Assembly (NCBI RefSeq): GCF_000331995.1
Contig: NC_020134.1
Location: 1,339,465 to 1,403,464, forward strand
Origin: Thermoclostridium stercorarium subsp. stercorarium DSM 8532
Lineage (GTDB): Bacteria > Bacillota > Clostridia > DSM-8532
Direction of reading: 5' to 3'
DNA length: 64,000 nt
Shown here: piece after piece, positions 35,185-44,111 of the stretch
How the letters are laid out: every line of letters begins with the position of its first letter
Numbering within the stretch: the first letter of the stretch is position 1
Program-made: the position numbers and the translations under genes
Notes under the pieces: model-generated
The model's input: the letters and a program-made list of their open reading frames with translations, nothing else
Told to the model about the DNA's origin: nothing
Database searches by the model: none

Positions 35185-35745
35185 ATGAAGGATATAAATT
35201 TTCTGGTGGAAGAGACTCCGTTTGAGGAAGGATTAAAAAAAGAGAAAAAAAGTATCCCCATGGCAAAAGTAATGGTAATGGCTCTGGTTATTGCCATCGG
35301 GATTGCCGTTTTGCTTACGCCGGGTATTTATGTCCGGATACTCGAAGGCAGGGCCGCGGCGCTTGAAAAAAAACTTAGTGATGAAAAATACAATGAAGTG
35401 CGCGCTGTAAAGGCGCAGCTTGCTTCAATAACAGGCAAGGTAAGCAGCAAAAAGGCGATTATAAACGCTATTGAGACCCAAAACGTGCCAGCTTCACAGA
35501 TACTTTTAACCGTTCAAAATGCGCTGCCTTCCGGGTGTTTTCTGAACTCGGTCAATTACAACGGAAAGTCTGTCACAATAAAAGGCATTGCCGAAAGCAG
35601 TTTTATAGCGGTGGATTATATGGCTAATCTGGGAAGACTTAAAATTTTTGATACGGTTAACTACAGTCTTTCAATAGAAGAGAGCCAGAGCGATGTAGAG
35701 TTCACACTTAACTATACGCTTAAAAGTCAGGGAGGTGCAAACTGA
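35185..35745 (+). CDS. pilN: PilN-like type IV pilus alignment protein
   Basis: 186 residues. A cytoplasmic N terminus (MKDINFLVEETPFEEG) matches the INLLP-type motif that binds PilM. A single membrane span (about 28-52), a coiled coil (LEKKLSDEKYNEVRAVKAQL) and a ferredoxin-like domain with VQNALPSGCFLNSV and VTIKGIAESS follow. It links cytoplasmic PilM to PilO. Its stop overlaps the pilO start. Confidence 0.87.
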   Translation: MKDINFLVEETPFEEGLKKEKKSIPMAKVMVMALVIAIGIAVLLTPGIYVRILEGRAAALEKKLSDEKYNEVRAVKAQLASITGKVSSKKAIINAIETQNVPASQILLTVQNALPSGCFLNSVNYNGKSVTIKGIAESSFIAVDYMANLGRLKIFDTVNYSLSIEESQSDVEFTLNYTLKSQGGAN

Positions 35746-36929
35746 TGACCCTGACTAAGAAAGAGAAAGCAATGCTGATTATTCTTGCCGTTCTGGTATA
35801 CATATTTGTATTCGTCAAGTTTGTGTTATTGTCTTCAATGCAGAAAATAAAAGAGGCAAAAAACAGGATACAAACGGTACAGACTCAGCTTGACGCCCTT
35901 GAAAGGGATTACAGTAACATTGAAACATTTAAAAAACAGATTAAAGAAAATGAAATAATAGATGAGCGGCTCGGCGAATATCTTATGGACAATGCAGGTT
36001 TTGCCGACAGTGTTAAATTCGTAGAAAATCTGGCGCTTCTAATCGGGACAAGGCTGAAAGGCATATCCTTGGGCAGTCCGATTGAACTGACCGAAGAAAA
36101 TGCCACATACTACGCTTTCCCGGTAAGTTTTAAGACGATATTGACTGAAGAAGGGATTAATGAGCTTTTGAAGTTTGTTGAGGGCGGAAGCAGAAAAGTT
36201 AGCGTAAACAGTCTTAACATCACCCCAGCCGGCGACGAAACCGCATCTGAGTTCGGACTTACAAGCTCAAATGAACAGTTATTTGATGTAAATGTAAGCA
36301 TATACTTTTATTCCATTGACAAAGATGCTGCCGATAACCTTGCCAGGTTTACCAGAGCCGCGTTTGAAAGATTTATTGAGAATAATGATTTGCCGGTTTT
36401 CATAGAAGATACGGACAAGGTTGATATAGCATTTCCCTCCAGAAACACGCAGGCTTTTGAAAACACCGGTATCCGGAACGCAGGCAGTTCATCAGAAATC
36501 ACGTTGATGAATGCCGATTTCAAAATTTTTCACAGAGGGTACCTGTTTGCAGGGTACAATTTTGAAACCTATTCCCAATTCAACAGAAGTGAAAGAATAC
36601 GTTACCATGTGGGCGTGCCTGTGGACGTAACGCTTATACTGGGAAAGAGCCAGTATACTATAGAATATGCTGATGCCAACGGCTATAACGAAAAATTAAC
36701 CGGCAGTCTGCCTGAAAATGAAAACAGGGATTATACCTTTTTCATTCAATCCAACATAGCAAACGATGTTAAGGAAAATGAAAACATATGGGTCAATGTC
36801 TACATCAGAAACGATTCCGGAAGAAACTTAATAATAAAACGCGAACAGACGGGTGACAGGGTCAGAATAATGGATAGGGACGGAAATATCATAGAAAGAA
36901 AAAGCGATAAGGAGAAAGTGTATATCTGA
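35745..36929 (+). CDS. pilO: PilO-like protein with a long C-terminal extension
   Basis: 394 residues, about twice the usual PilO length. The first ~195 residues are PilO-like: a membrane span at 9-29, a coiled coil (KIKEAKNRIQTVQTQLDALE) and a ferredoxin-like fold. Residues ~200-394 are an extra domain, probably beta-rich and extracytoplasmic, with GVPVDVTLILGKSQYTIEYA and NIWVNVYIRNDSGRNLIIKR. I do not recognise this domain. It sits where PilP or minor pilins would be encoded, so it may replace a separate partner. Overlaps pilN by 1 bp. Confidence 0.78.
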   Translation: MTLTKKEKAMLIILAVLVYIFVFVKFVLLSSMQKIKEAKNRIQTVQTQLDALERDYSNIETFKKQIKENEIIDERLGEYLMDNAGFADSVKFVENLALLIGTRLKGISLGSPIELTEENATYYAFPVSFKTILTEEGINELLKFVEGGSRKVSVNSLNITPAGDETASEFGLTSSNEQLFDVNVSIYFYSIDKDAADNLARFTRAAFERFIENNDLPVFIEDTDKVDIAFPSRNTQAFENTGIRNAGSSSEITLMNADFKIFHRGYLFAGYNFETYSQFNRSERIRYHVGVPVDVTLILGKSQYTIEYADANGYNEKLTGSLPENENRDYTFFIQSNIANDVKENENIWVNVYIRNDSGRNLIIKREQTGDRVRIMDRDGNIIERKSDKEKVYI

Positions 36930-36930
36930 T

Positions 36931-37404
36931 ATGAATGGTAAGAGACTGAGTAGGAATCTGCCGAAATACGCCTGTTTCCGGATTTGTAAAGACGGCTTTA
37001 CACTGATTGAAGCCGTTGTTTCGATAGCCATTGTTGCAATTTTGTCGGTTGTTATCTATTCGCTGTTCTTCTCAATGTCGAAAATATCAAAATATTCTGA
37101 AGAACAGCTGAAAAGGTATGCGGTAATCAGGGTCATTAAGGAGAATGTCGCATATTCTGTACGGAACGACGCCGAAATTACCGGCACCAACAAAAAAGCG
37201 CTGAATTTAAATCGCGCTGGAGCAGGCAAATTTGAATACTTGCCAGTAAAGGATCTGGCCGGCAATGAGTACCCGGAATATGTTTTTGATTTGGAATATA
37301 TGGGTACTGCGGGTATAAACGTATACCGATATAAGGTGGCTTTAAAGCCTGTTATCAATGAGTCAGACAAATTCGAATTTATGTTTGAGGTGTACAGGCC
37401 TTGA
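36931..37404 (+). CDS. Minor pseudopilin
   Basis: 157 residues. A longer leader ends in CKDG followed by FTLIEAVVSIAIVAILSVVI, with Glu at +5: a clear prepilin peptidase substrate. The body is short and basic, and ends in a strand pair FEFMFEVYRP. It begins 1 bp after pilO and overlaps the next gene. Likely one of the minor pilins that prime assembly. Confidence 0.85.
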   Translation: MNGKRLSRNLPKYACFRICKDGFTLIEAVVSIAIVAILSVVIYSLFFSMSKISKYSEEQLKRYAVIRVIKENVAYSVRNDAEITGTNKKALNLNRAGAGKFEYLPVKDLAGNEYPEYVFDLEYMGTAGINVYRYKVALKPVINESDKFEFMFEVYRP

Positions 37405-39629
37405 AAAAGATGGAAAAAATGAGGGGGATTTTAAAAAACAAAACGGGAAACACAATTCCCACAGTTTTAATGGTAATGCTTGTGGTTATGCTTGTCGGAG
37501 GTGCCGTAGCCTATTCCACCGTTCGGCTGTTTAATATAGTCAGAAGCGAAGAACATAACCAGATGGCATATATTGCTGCGGAGTCAGCACTGGAAAGAAC
37601 CATTTCCAACCTTGATCAGTACCTGCCGAGTGAGGATTTCGCCGCCAAAAGGGGAATTGTTTTTACGGGCGAGGAGCAGTTTATAAACGACATAATTGAA
37701 AGGTTAAACGCAGGAGACAGTGAAGTCATAAACAGTTACAGTATCCCTGTATATGCGGATCCCTCGATGAATGAAGCGAGCGTAAAAGTGTCTTATTCAT
37801 GGTATGGCGGTGAATTTGAACGTATTGGCAATAAGCTGAAATTCCCGCTGGAGATTACGGCTGAAGCCCAGATGGAAAACGGAATGTTCAGGTCTTACGG
37901 GAGAAAGGTAGTTGCGGTTAAGGAATATGAAGTTTGGCTTTATAAGCCGTTTGTTTTGAACGGTGCGGTGTATACTTTGGGAGATCTTGTGGCAAAAGGC
38001 GACGGCGTCTCAACAATAAACGGTGATGTGTATGTTTTTGGAACCGGACTTGATAAGCCTAACCGGATGGAACAGTATTACATGGGCGGTATATGCGCGG
38101 TAGAAAATGCAATTCTTCACATTCAGAAAGGAAGTGCCTTTACAAACAATCTGCTTCGCGTAGGGACGTTTGACGAAACGGCGGGCCAGCAGTGCGCCAT
38201 TGTTGTGGATTACGATGTGGTTGCAGAGGGAATCCAGGCTTTCGGATATGATGACAGTATAGTAATTATACGGGATGCGTATACCTTCGACGATATAGAA
38301 ATGAACGGAGCAAATTCGTATATAGCGATTAACGGTAATTATTTCGGGTTAAGTTACGGAGACGGGTATTTCCACGACACGTCCAGCGCGGTATTGAATA
38401 TAGCTCCGATGTATTCCGGAGGTTTTAACAATGATTTTATCCGCTCCAGGATTGTCATTAACGGCTATGCGTTTGTCAATGGTTCGACTTTCGTGATGGA
38501 AGTGGAAAGAGGCAGAACAATGTATCAGCTGGAAGATGTGGCTTTGGCGTGGAGAGGCAACAGACCTGTATATCTTTCAGGAGGGTTTGACAATACCGCG
38601 GAGTATATCGAAGATTTAAAGAAAAACGGCGGAAACGGTTTTTCGGTTATACTCGGAGATGTCGGCTGGACTCAGAACAGAAACCTGACTGCTAATTGGG
38701 AGACGTGGACGAACTGGATACAGGAAATACGCAGCAGAGTAACGCCGTGGTCGAACAATATTCACGTTCCTTCGAAAATCACCGGCTTATGCCACAAGGC
38801 CATTGCTGCAAATAACAGGATTTATTTTGCGGGCAATGATATCGAGATACCTGCATCTGTGGTATGCAGAATAGGTGACACCGTGGAAGGGCTTGAGCCC
38901 GGATTGCTTAACAGGTTTATACATTATGACTGGGATGAATACAGCGATATGTTTTCCGGAATGCCCAAAGGGCTGGAAATACTTATGAGTTATCTGAAAG
39001 GCCAAGTACAAGTATTCGCAAGGAAGGACTACCCGGCTTCGCAGGACAGTGAAGTAAGCTATAAATTTACTCCCGGCATGCATGAGCCGTGGAATTTGGG
39101 TGCTACAACCGAATTTCTGAGAATTAGGGATGCACTTGATGAAATTGACGCAAACCGGTGGGAATCCGTAATCAAATTTGAAGGTGGCAACAACGAACCA
39201 GTGGATCTGGTTCAATACATCGAAGATAATTATTCAGATACTTCAAAATACTATTTAATTATAAATCTGAATCCTGAAAAGGAATTGATTATAAGCAGGG
39301 ATACGGTAAACGGAATAATTTTTACAATGGGCAAGGTTACGGTTGAAAACGGTGCCACGCTGAACGGGGCGATTATCGCCGCGGGCAGGGGCTACGATCC
39401 CCGAAATAAAGTCGGGGGGTCTGCCGCGGAGTTTGACAGTTACGGAAATCCAAGGCTTCCGAGAATTGTAGGCAATACAAACGTTGAAAATTTCAGAAAC
39501 TGGGATTATGCGGCTGTTGTATTAAATTCAGGAAATGTAATTTTCCCGGGAAGGGAAGAATTGTTTGACAGATTTACCGAAGAAGTTGACGGAATAAAAT
39601 TTTCGGATATTCTAAGAGGAATACTCTGA
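37401..39629 (+). CDS. Large PilX-like pilus-associated protein
   Basis: 742 residues. The N terminus has a short basic stretch, then GNTIPTVLMVMLVVMLVGGA and AYIAAESALERTISNL, the layout of PilX-type minor pilins, though without a canonical G-F/E+5 site. The remaining ~680 residues look exported and beta-rich. Short repeated strands such as STINGDVYVFG, NGAVYTLGDLV and VNGIIFTMGKVTVENGATLN suggest a beta-helix. I choose TTG at 37401 because TGAGGTG lies 8 bp upstream; an ATG at 37410 is an alternative. The great length is unusual for the class. Confidence 0.7.
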   Translation: MKKMEKMRGILKNKTGNTIPTVLMVMLVVMLVGGAVAYSTVRLFNIVRSEEHNQMAYIAAESALERTISNLDQYLPSEDFAAKRGIVFTGEEQFINDIIERLNAGDSEVINSYSIPVYADPSMNEASVKVSYSWYGGEFERIGNKLKFPLEITAEAQMENGMFRSYGRKVVAVKEYEVWLYKPFVLNGAVYTLGDLVAKGDGVSTINGDVYVFGTGLDKPNRMEQYYMGGICAVENAILHIQKGSAFTNNLLRVGTFDETAGQQCAIVVDYDVVAEGIQAFGYDDSIVIIRDAYTFDDIEMNGANSYIAINGNYFGLSYGDGYFHDTSSAVLNIAPMYSGGFNNDFIRSRIVINGYAFVNGSTFVMEVERGRTMYQLEDVALAWRGNRPVYLSGGFDNTAEYIEDLKKNGGNGFSVILGDVGWTQNRNLTANWETWTNWIQEIRSRVTPWSNNIHVPSKITGLCHKAIAANNRIYFAGNDIEIPASVVCRIGDTVEGLEPGLLNRFIHYDWDEYSDMFSGMPKGLEILMSYLKGQVQVFARKDYPASQDSEVSYKFTPGMHEPWNLGATTEFLRIRDALDEIDANRWESVIKFEGGNNEPVDLVQYIEDNYSDTSKYYLIINLNPEKELIISRDTVNGIIFTMGKVTVENGATLNGAIIAAGRGYDPRNKVGGSAAEFDSYGNPRLPRIVGNTNVENFRNWDYAAVVLNSGNVIFPGREELFDRFTEEVDGIKFSDILRGIL

Positions 39630-39639
39630 GGTGAGATAT

Positions 39640-40878
39640 ATGAAAAAATTAGGTATTGTCTTATTGATTGCTTCTGTTTTAATATTCGGGACAAGTTGCG
39701 GTGTTATGCAACCCGCTTCTGTTACCGTGAATGAAGGAGGAGTGGGAGAAAAGCCGGCTACGGCAACAATATCCGCTGATGACGACTTAAAGGCGAAGAA
39801 AGTTATTTCCGAATATTTTACCGCTTTATATGCCGATACATCTGTGGACAGCTACAATGAGTATTCAAGAACGGGCATAATTCCCGACAATATTCGGGGT
39901 TATATTGCCGACAAAACCATAAAAGAGGGGGATGGTAATCCGGAGGTAGGAATTCATCTTCCAAGATATGTTAGTGTAAACGGAATGACAATTATAGGGT
40001 ATAATGTGGAAATTCTGAAGTCCGGAAACGGAGAGGATACTCCTAATATAGTGTCCGAGTTTGTTTCCAAAAACGGCGACAATTATCTCTACTTTACAAA
40101 GGTTTACTGCAAGGCGAAGGCAATACCCGATGACGTGTTTTCGTCGAGCTACCGGAAGAATGAAGACAATACTTATACGAAAATGAGAGATATTGGGCCG
40201 GAAAATATTGATCTAATGAGAGTGGAAATAAGGTACGACGTTGAACTGACGAAAAGCGACGTTGGTTTCAGCATCCTCAGAGCCACAGAATCAAACATAA
40301 AGCCGGGCATGAAAAACAGGCTGTTTGTATTTAATAATGACAATATTACAAGGCTTTCCTATCTCGACCTGACCAAAAATGATGACGGCAGCTACAGGAA
40401 TCCTTCCGACGGAGAAATCTACGAAACCGAAAAAGCAGTTGTTACAAAGTTTTTTTCAAGGTTTACCGAACTTGACCGGGAAAGAATGAATTTGCTGTCT
40501 TACAGATGGAAGCAGGGAACAAAACAGGTATCCGAGTTCCTGAACGTTCTTGGTGTTACAACTGACGAAGAAGGAGTCAAATTAATAGAATTAAACGATA
40601 ATTACGGCGAAAATTATCCGCTAAACTCTTTCCCGCTCAGAAACAACATGGAGAGAATTGTGGAAATCAAAAACTTTACCGTTACTCCGCATCCTGCTTA
40701 TTCGGATAAAATAAAACTTTACTACGTGAATTTCGATGCCACTGTTCAAAGGACAAACGGCATAACCGACGAATATTTTACATATCGTTACGACTATATC
40801 GTGTCTCTTGCAAAGGCCGAAAATTCGGTTTATATTGAGAAATTCAGACTGAATGAGTATTATAATGTTTCAAATTAA
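39640..40878 (+). CDS. Lipoprotein of the pilus locus
   Basis: 412 residues from the ATG at 39640 (GAGGTGAG upstream). The signal MKKLGIVLLIASVLIFGTSC ends in a lipobox Cys at 20. The mature part holds two blocks starting with KKVISEYFTALYADTSVDSY and KAVVTKFFSRFTELDRERMN, each followed by beta strands, suggesting a duplicated NTF2-like or cystatin-like fold. Gram-positive lipoproteins face the wall side of the membrane. By position it may serve the role that PilP or pilotins play in Gram-negatives; this is inference. Confidence 0.7.
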   Translation: MKKLGIVLLIASVLIFGTSCGVMQPASVTVNEGGVGEKPATATISADDDLKAKKVISEYFTALYADTSVDSYNEYSRTGIIPDNIRGYIADKTIKEGDGNPEVGIHLPRYVSVNGMTIIGYNVEILKSGNGEDTPNIVSEFVSKNGDNYLYFTKVYCKAKAIPDDVFSSSYRKNEDNTYTKMRDIGPENIDLMRVEIRYDVELTKSDVGFSILRATESNIKPGMKNRLFVFNNDNITRLSYLDLTKNDDGSYRNPSDGEIYETEKAVVTKFFSRFTELDRERMNLLSYRWKQGTKQVSEFLNVLGVTTDEEGVKLIELNDNYGENYPLNSFPLRNNMERIVEIKNFTVTPHPAYSDKIKLYYVNFDATVQRTNGITDEYFTYRYDYIVSLAKAENSVYIEKFRLNEYYNVSN

Positions 40879-40894
40879 AAAGAGGTGATTAAGC

Positions 40895-42037
40895 GTGTCC
40901 AGGTTTAAGAAAATCATTGTGTCAGCAATAGCGGGCATGGTGTTTTTTGCAACAGTTAATGTAAATGCATTGGCACAGGCATCTACCGATACAAAGAGCC
41001 AACCAAGCCACTGGGCTGAAGAGGAAATTTCCGAGGCCATTGCTAAAGGCCTTGTTCCGGAAGAACTTCAGACAAATTACCAGAGCAATATAAAAAGATA
41101 CGAATATGTTCTGCTGGCTTTGAAAGTGTTTGATAAAACAGGAAAGCAGGTCAATACCGAAAATGAAAAACCCTTTAATGATGTTTTGAATCATAAATAC
41201 GAGCAGGAAATTGTCAGGGCATATAATGCCGGCATTATAAAAGGCGACGGAAAAGGTAATTTCTTTCCGGATAATTATATAACAAGGCAGGAGATAGCCT
41301 CTTTGGTTGTTAATTTGCTGATGCGTATTTCGCCTGAAAAGGATTTTTCCGTAAAAAACAGCTATGAATACAGTGATGAATCTGAAATAAGCGACTGGGC
41401 AAAATACTATATTGATTACTGTTTTGAAAACAAGATTCTCACCGGTTACGGCAACAATGTTATAGATCCGAAGGGCAATGCCACCATTGAACAATCCATT
41501 GCGCTGCTTTACAGACTTGCCAAAAATGAAGGGATCATTGACGAACAGGCCGAAGAGTCTGAAAAAGTGGAAGGAATTCGCGGACCGGTAAAGATTGAGG
41601 AGCTGAGCCAGGAAAGAATAGAAGCTTTTGTCGGCGAATACAATGCCGAAACATTCGATATAATCAAAAAAACAGCCGAAAATGAGAATGTAGAAATAAC
41701 AAGTTTCTGGGACAAGAGCGCGACGCTGCTCGTTAAGGAAAATACCATATCCCTGAACAGCCCGGATTTTGAGAAAAATATTTTTGCCCTTGTTCATGAC
41801 ATAAATGACGAACTCTTTCTTGAAACATTTAAGAAACTCATAAAGGCCAACTTCATCAACGGCGAAAAAGGAGTTACGCTGTTAGAGCAGCATTTGAATG
41901 AGATGAAGAGAGGGGAACTTGTTGATGTATATGAAGAAATAAGCGAAAATGAAAGATTTGTTATTGAATCGCTGAAGGACGATGTTGACAACAGTGTAAG
42001 TTACCTGATGGCTTTTATCCAAAAGAAGATGAAATAA
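40895..42037 (+). CDS. S-layer homology (SLH) domain protein of the pilus locus
   Basis: 380 residues, GTG start with AGAGGTGATT upstream. A signal peptide ends near NALAQA (about 29). Three SLH repeats follow (about 38-210): SHWAEEEISEAIAKGLV, EIVRAYNAGIIKGDGKGNFF with TRQEIASLVVNLL, and DWAKYYIDYCFENKILTGYG. SLH triplets bind pyruvylated wall polysaccharide, so this is a wall-anchored protein. The C-terminal ~165 residues are charged and helical and unrecognised. It may dock the pilus or the following VWA protein at the wall. Confidence 0.82.
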   Translation: MSRFKKIIVSAIAGMVFFATVNVNALAQASTDTKSQPSHWAEEEISEAIAKGLVPEELQTNYQSNIKRYEYVLLALKVFDKTGKQVNTENEKPFNDVLNHKYEQEIVRAYNAGIIKGDGKGNFFPDNYITRQEIASLVVNLLMRISPEKDFSVKNSYEYSDESEISDWAKYYIDYCFENKILTGYGNNVIDPKGNATIEQSIALLYRLAKNEGIIDEQAEESEKVEGIRGPVKIEELSQERIEAFVGEYNAETFDIIKKTAENENVEITSFWDKSATLLVKENTISLNSPDFEKNIFALVHDINDELFLETFKKLIKANFINGEKGVTLLEQHLNEMKRGELVDVYEEISENERFVIESLKDDVDNSVSYLMAFIQKKMK

Positions 42038-42065
42038 AAAATTAGAATGAAAGGAGATGATAACA

Positions 42066-44051
42066 ATGCTTTCAGGTAAGAAAAAAGTATTTTCAAAAAT
42101 TATGGTATTCGCTGTTGTGCTTACATTGTTGTTGGGGTTATGGACAAGCTCTGCAGCTGGCGCGGTAACACTTGAACCCAATACCAAAGCCGTCCTTGAG
42201 CTTTCAAGGGAAATCAGCAGATCAAAAATACTTTTGGATGAAGAAATCACCGTTACTTACCGGATAAAGCCCAATCCGATACCGGCAACGGCGGTGAGGC
42301 AGCCTCAAAGAGAAATATATCTTGTTATAGACACTTCCGGAAGTATGAATTTTAACCTGGCGGGTCAGACAATTCAGGCAAGAAGCAGAGAAAAATCGAG
42401 GCTGGATATTGTAAAGGAAGCCGCGCTGAAATTTCTTGACAACCTCAGTGGCAAAAGCGGAGTTAAGGTGGGGCTTATTACCTATGACGATGTAGCCAGA
42501 ATAGTGCAATCTCTTACAACCAATCTCAATTCGGTGAAATCCAGAGTTAACGCTCTTGAGGCTAACGGCGGAACCAACATCGGTGACGGTTTAAGACGCG
42601 CCTATTACAGATTAACGGACACAAGAAGCACTAACGAAAATCCGATAGAAAAATACCTTATTCTTTTGACCGACGGTGAACCGACATACCACAGCACTTA
42701 CAGAACGTATCCGTATAATTTCTATTTTGAGGACGGAAATGCTCCTCATTTCAGGGGCGGCGGAAGCTATGCATGGCCTGAGGACAAACAATACTGCTAT
42801 GATGTGGCCGAAAGGTTTATAAAACAAAGCGGTATAAAATCGTACATGATTGCATTTACCGAAGGTTCAAATGCAAATGTGCTGAGTGAAGTGGCAACAA
42901 AGGCCGGAGGCGTATATAAGCGGGCTGTTACTTCCGATGCCCTTGACAGGGTTTATGAAGAAATTTACCTGGATATAGTGACTGATTTCAGTGTTGAAGA
43001 TGTTTCATTCGAAGAAACGTTCCCTGCCGGCGTAGAGATTGTCTCGGTTCCTGCGGGATTTACGGTTAACGGACAGAAAGTAAAAGGCAGCCTCGGCAAC
43101 ATTAATTATACATACAATTCCTCTTCCAGGCTTTACGAGGCAAACCCGATTGAGTTTACAATCAGGCTTAAGGGGAGCGTAAGCGGAAATTATACGCTCA
43201 ATTCGGCAAAAATTTCGTATAAGGACATTGATAATAATACCGAAACAAAGAATTTCGAGAATAAAACAATTGAAGTAATAGCATTGCAGGCACCAATCCG
43301 TGTTGACAGGACCATAAACGGCGATGAATTTCTTATGGACGAGGAAATTGTTGTAAACTACACCGTAACGCCGGAAGAATTCAGTATTGATCCCGGTTTG
43401 GTACCCCCGAGCGAGCTTATTGTAAAGAACGTCAGTTTTTCGGAGGAATTCCCCGAAGGTCTGCAGGTTGTATCGGTATCAACAGATGCGTTAAACGTAG
43501 CTGCGGGTAAAGTAACAGGAAATTTAGGAGACATAGTTTACAGATATGACAGCACAAGCAGAAAATATAAGGCATCGCCCGTAAACTTCAGTATCATCTT
43601 AAAGGGAACAATAGGTGAATATATTATAGGTGAAGGCAACTCTTCAAAGGTAAGCTACTTTGACCTGGACAAGGTAACAAAGGAAAAGAGTTTCCCTGAA
43701 CTGAACGCCAGAGTGGTAAAATTCGGGCAGCCCGGACTTGAAGTTGTAAATATTGTGAAAAAAGGCGAAGTTGTTGATGTTACGCTGAAAATAACCTTGC
43801 CCAAACGTACGCGGTACGGTGAGCTGAGAATACCGGTTATTAATGATGACGGAAGTCTGGGTAAGGTCAGAAGCAGCGACACGCTTATCACGACGGTAGG
43901 CGGAAGTTCTGATGTGACTGTAACCGAGCATACAATCAGGAATTTGTCTATCTATAAAACCCACAGGGCGTGGCTGTTTGCCGAAAGCGTTTCGGGCGAA
44001 ACCAGTGAAACCGATGTCATTACCATCTTTGAGGGTGTAAATGTTAACTGA
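42066..44051 (+). CDS. VWA-domain surface protein, possible pilus tip adhesin
   Basis: 661 residues from the ATG at 42066, 9 bp after AAAGGAG; the ATG at 42057 abuts that site. Signal peptide to about 31. The von Willebrand A domain (about 80-295) has the full MIDAS: DTSGSMN, GGTNIGDGL and LLTDGEP. It lies between the first strands of a repeat module (SREISRSKILLDEEITVTYR) and the module's rest. A second module, starting DRTINGDEFLMDEEIVVNYT, follows. Both carry FPAGVEIVSV / FPEGLQVVSV-type DUF11-like strands. PilY1 of Gram-negative pili and RrgA of sortase pili also place VWA domains at the tip. Last gene of the locus. Confidence 0.82.
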   Translation: MLSGKKKVFSKIMVFAVVLTLLLGLWTSSAAGAVTLEPNTKAVLELSREISRSKILLDEEITVTYRIKPNPIPATAVRQPQREIYLVIDTSGSMNFNLAGQTIQARSREKSRLDIVKEAALKFLDNLSGKSGVKVGLITYDDVARIVQSLTTNLNSVKSRVNALEANGGTNIGDGLRRAYYRLTDTRSTNENPIEKYLILLTDGEPTYHSTYRTYPYNFYFEDGNAPHFRGGGSYAWPEDKQYCYDVAERFIKQSGIKSYMIAFTEGSNANVLSEVATKAGGVYKRAVTSDALDRVYEEIYLDIVTDFSVEDVSFEETFPAGVEIVSVPAGFTVNGQKVKGSLGNINYTYNSSSRLYEANPIEFTIRLKGSVSGNYTLNSAKISYKDIDNNTETKNFENKTIEVIALQAPIRVDRTINGDEFLMDEEIVVNYTVTPEEFSIDPGLVPPSELIVKNVSFSEEFPEGLQVVSVSTDALNVAAGKVTGNLGDIVYRYDSTSRKYKASPVNFSIILKGTIGEYIIGEGNSSKVSYFDLDKVTKEKSFPELNARVVKFGQPGLEVVNIVKKGEVVDVTLKITLPKRTRYGELRIPVINDDGSLGKVRSSDTLITTVGGSSDVTVTEHTIRNLSIYKTHRAWLFAESVSGETSETDVITIFEGVNVN

Positions 44052-44069
44052 ACGTGTTGACTGAACAAA

Positions 44070-44098
44070 TTAAAAAGGCAGGTCGCATGACCTGCCTT
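44070..44098 (-). terminator. Terminator of ilvE, probably also acting on the pilus operon
   Basis: AAGGCAGGTC and GACCTGCCTT form a 10-bp stem with a 4-nt loop. On the minus strand TTTTTAATTT follows. On the plus strand there is no T run. Confidence 0.7.
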
Positions 44099-44111
44099 GT
44101 AATATGTTTAA

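Noticed and set aside
40922-41797. 291-codon minus-strand frame
   Set aside because: Antisense to the SLH repeats; no ribosome site and an implausible composition.
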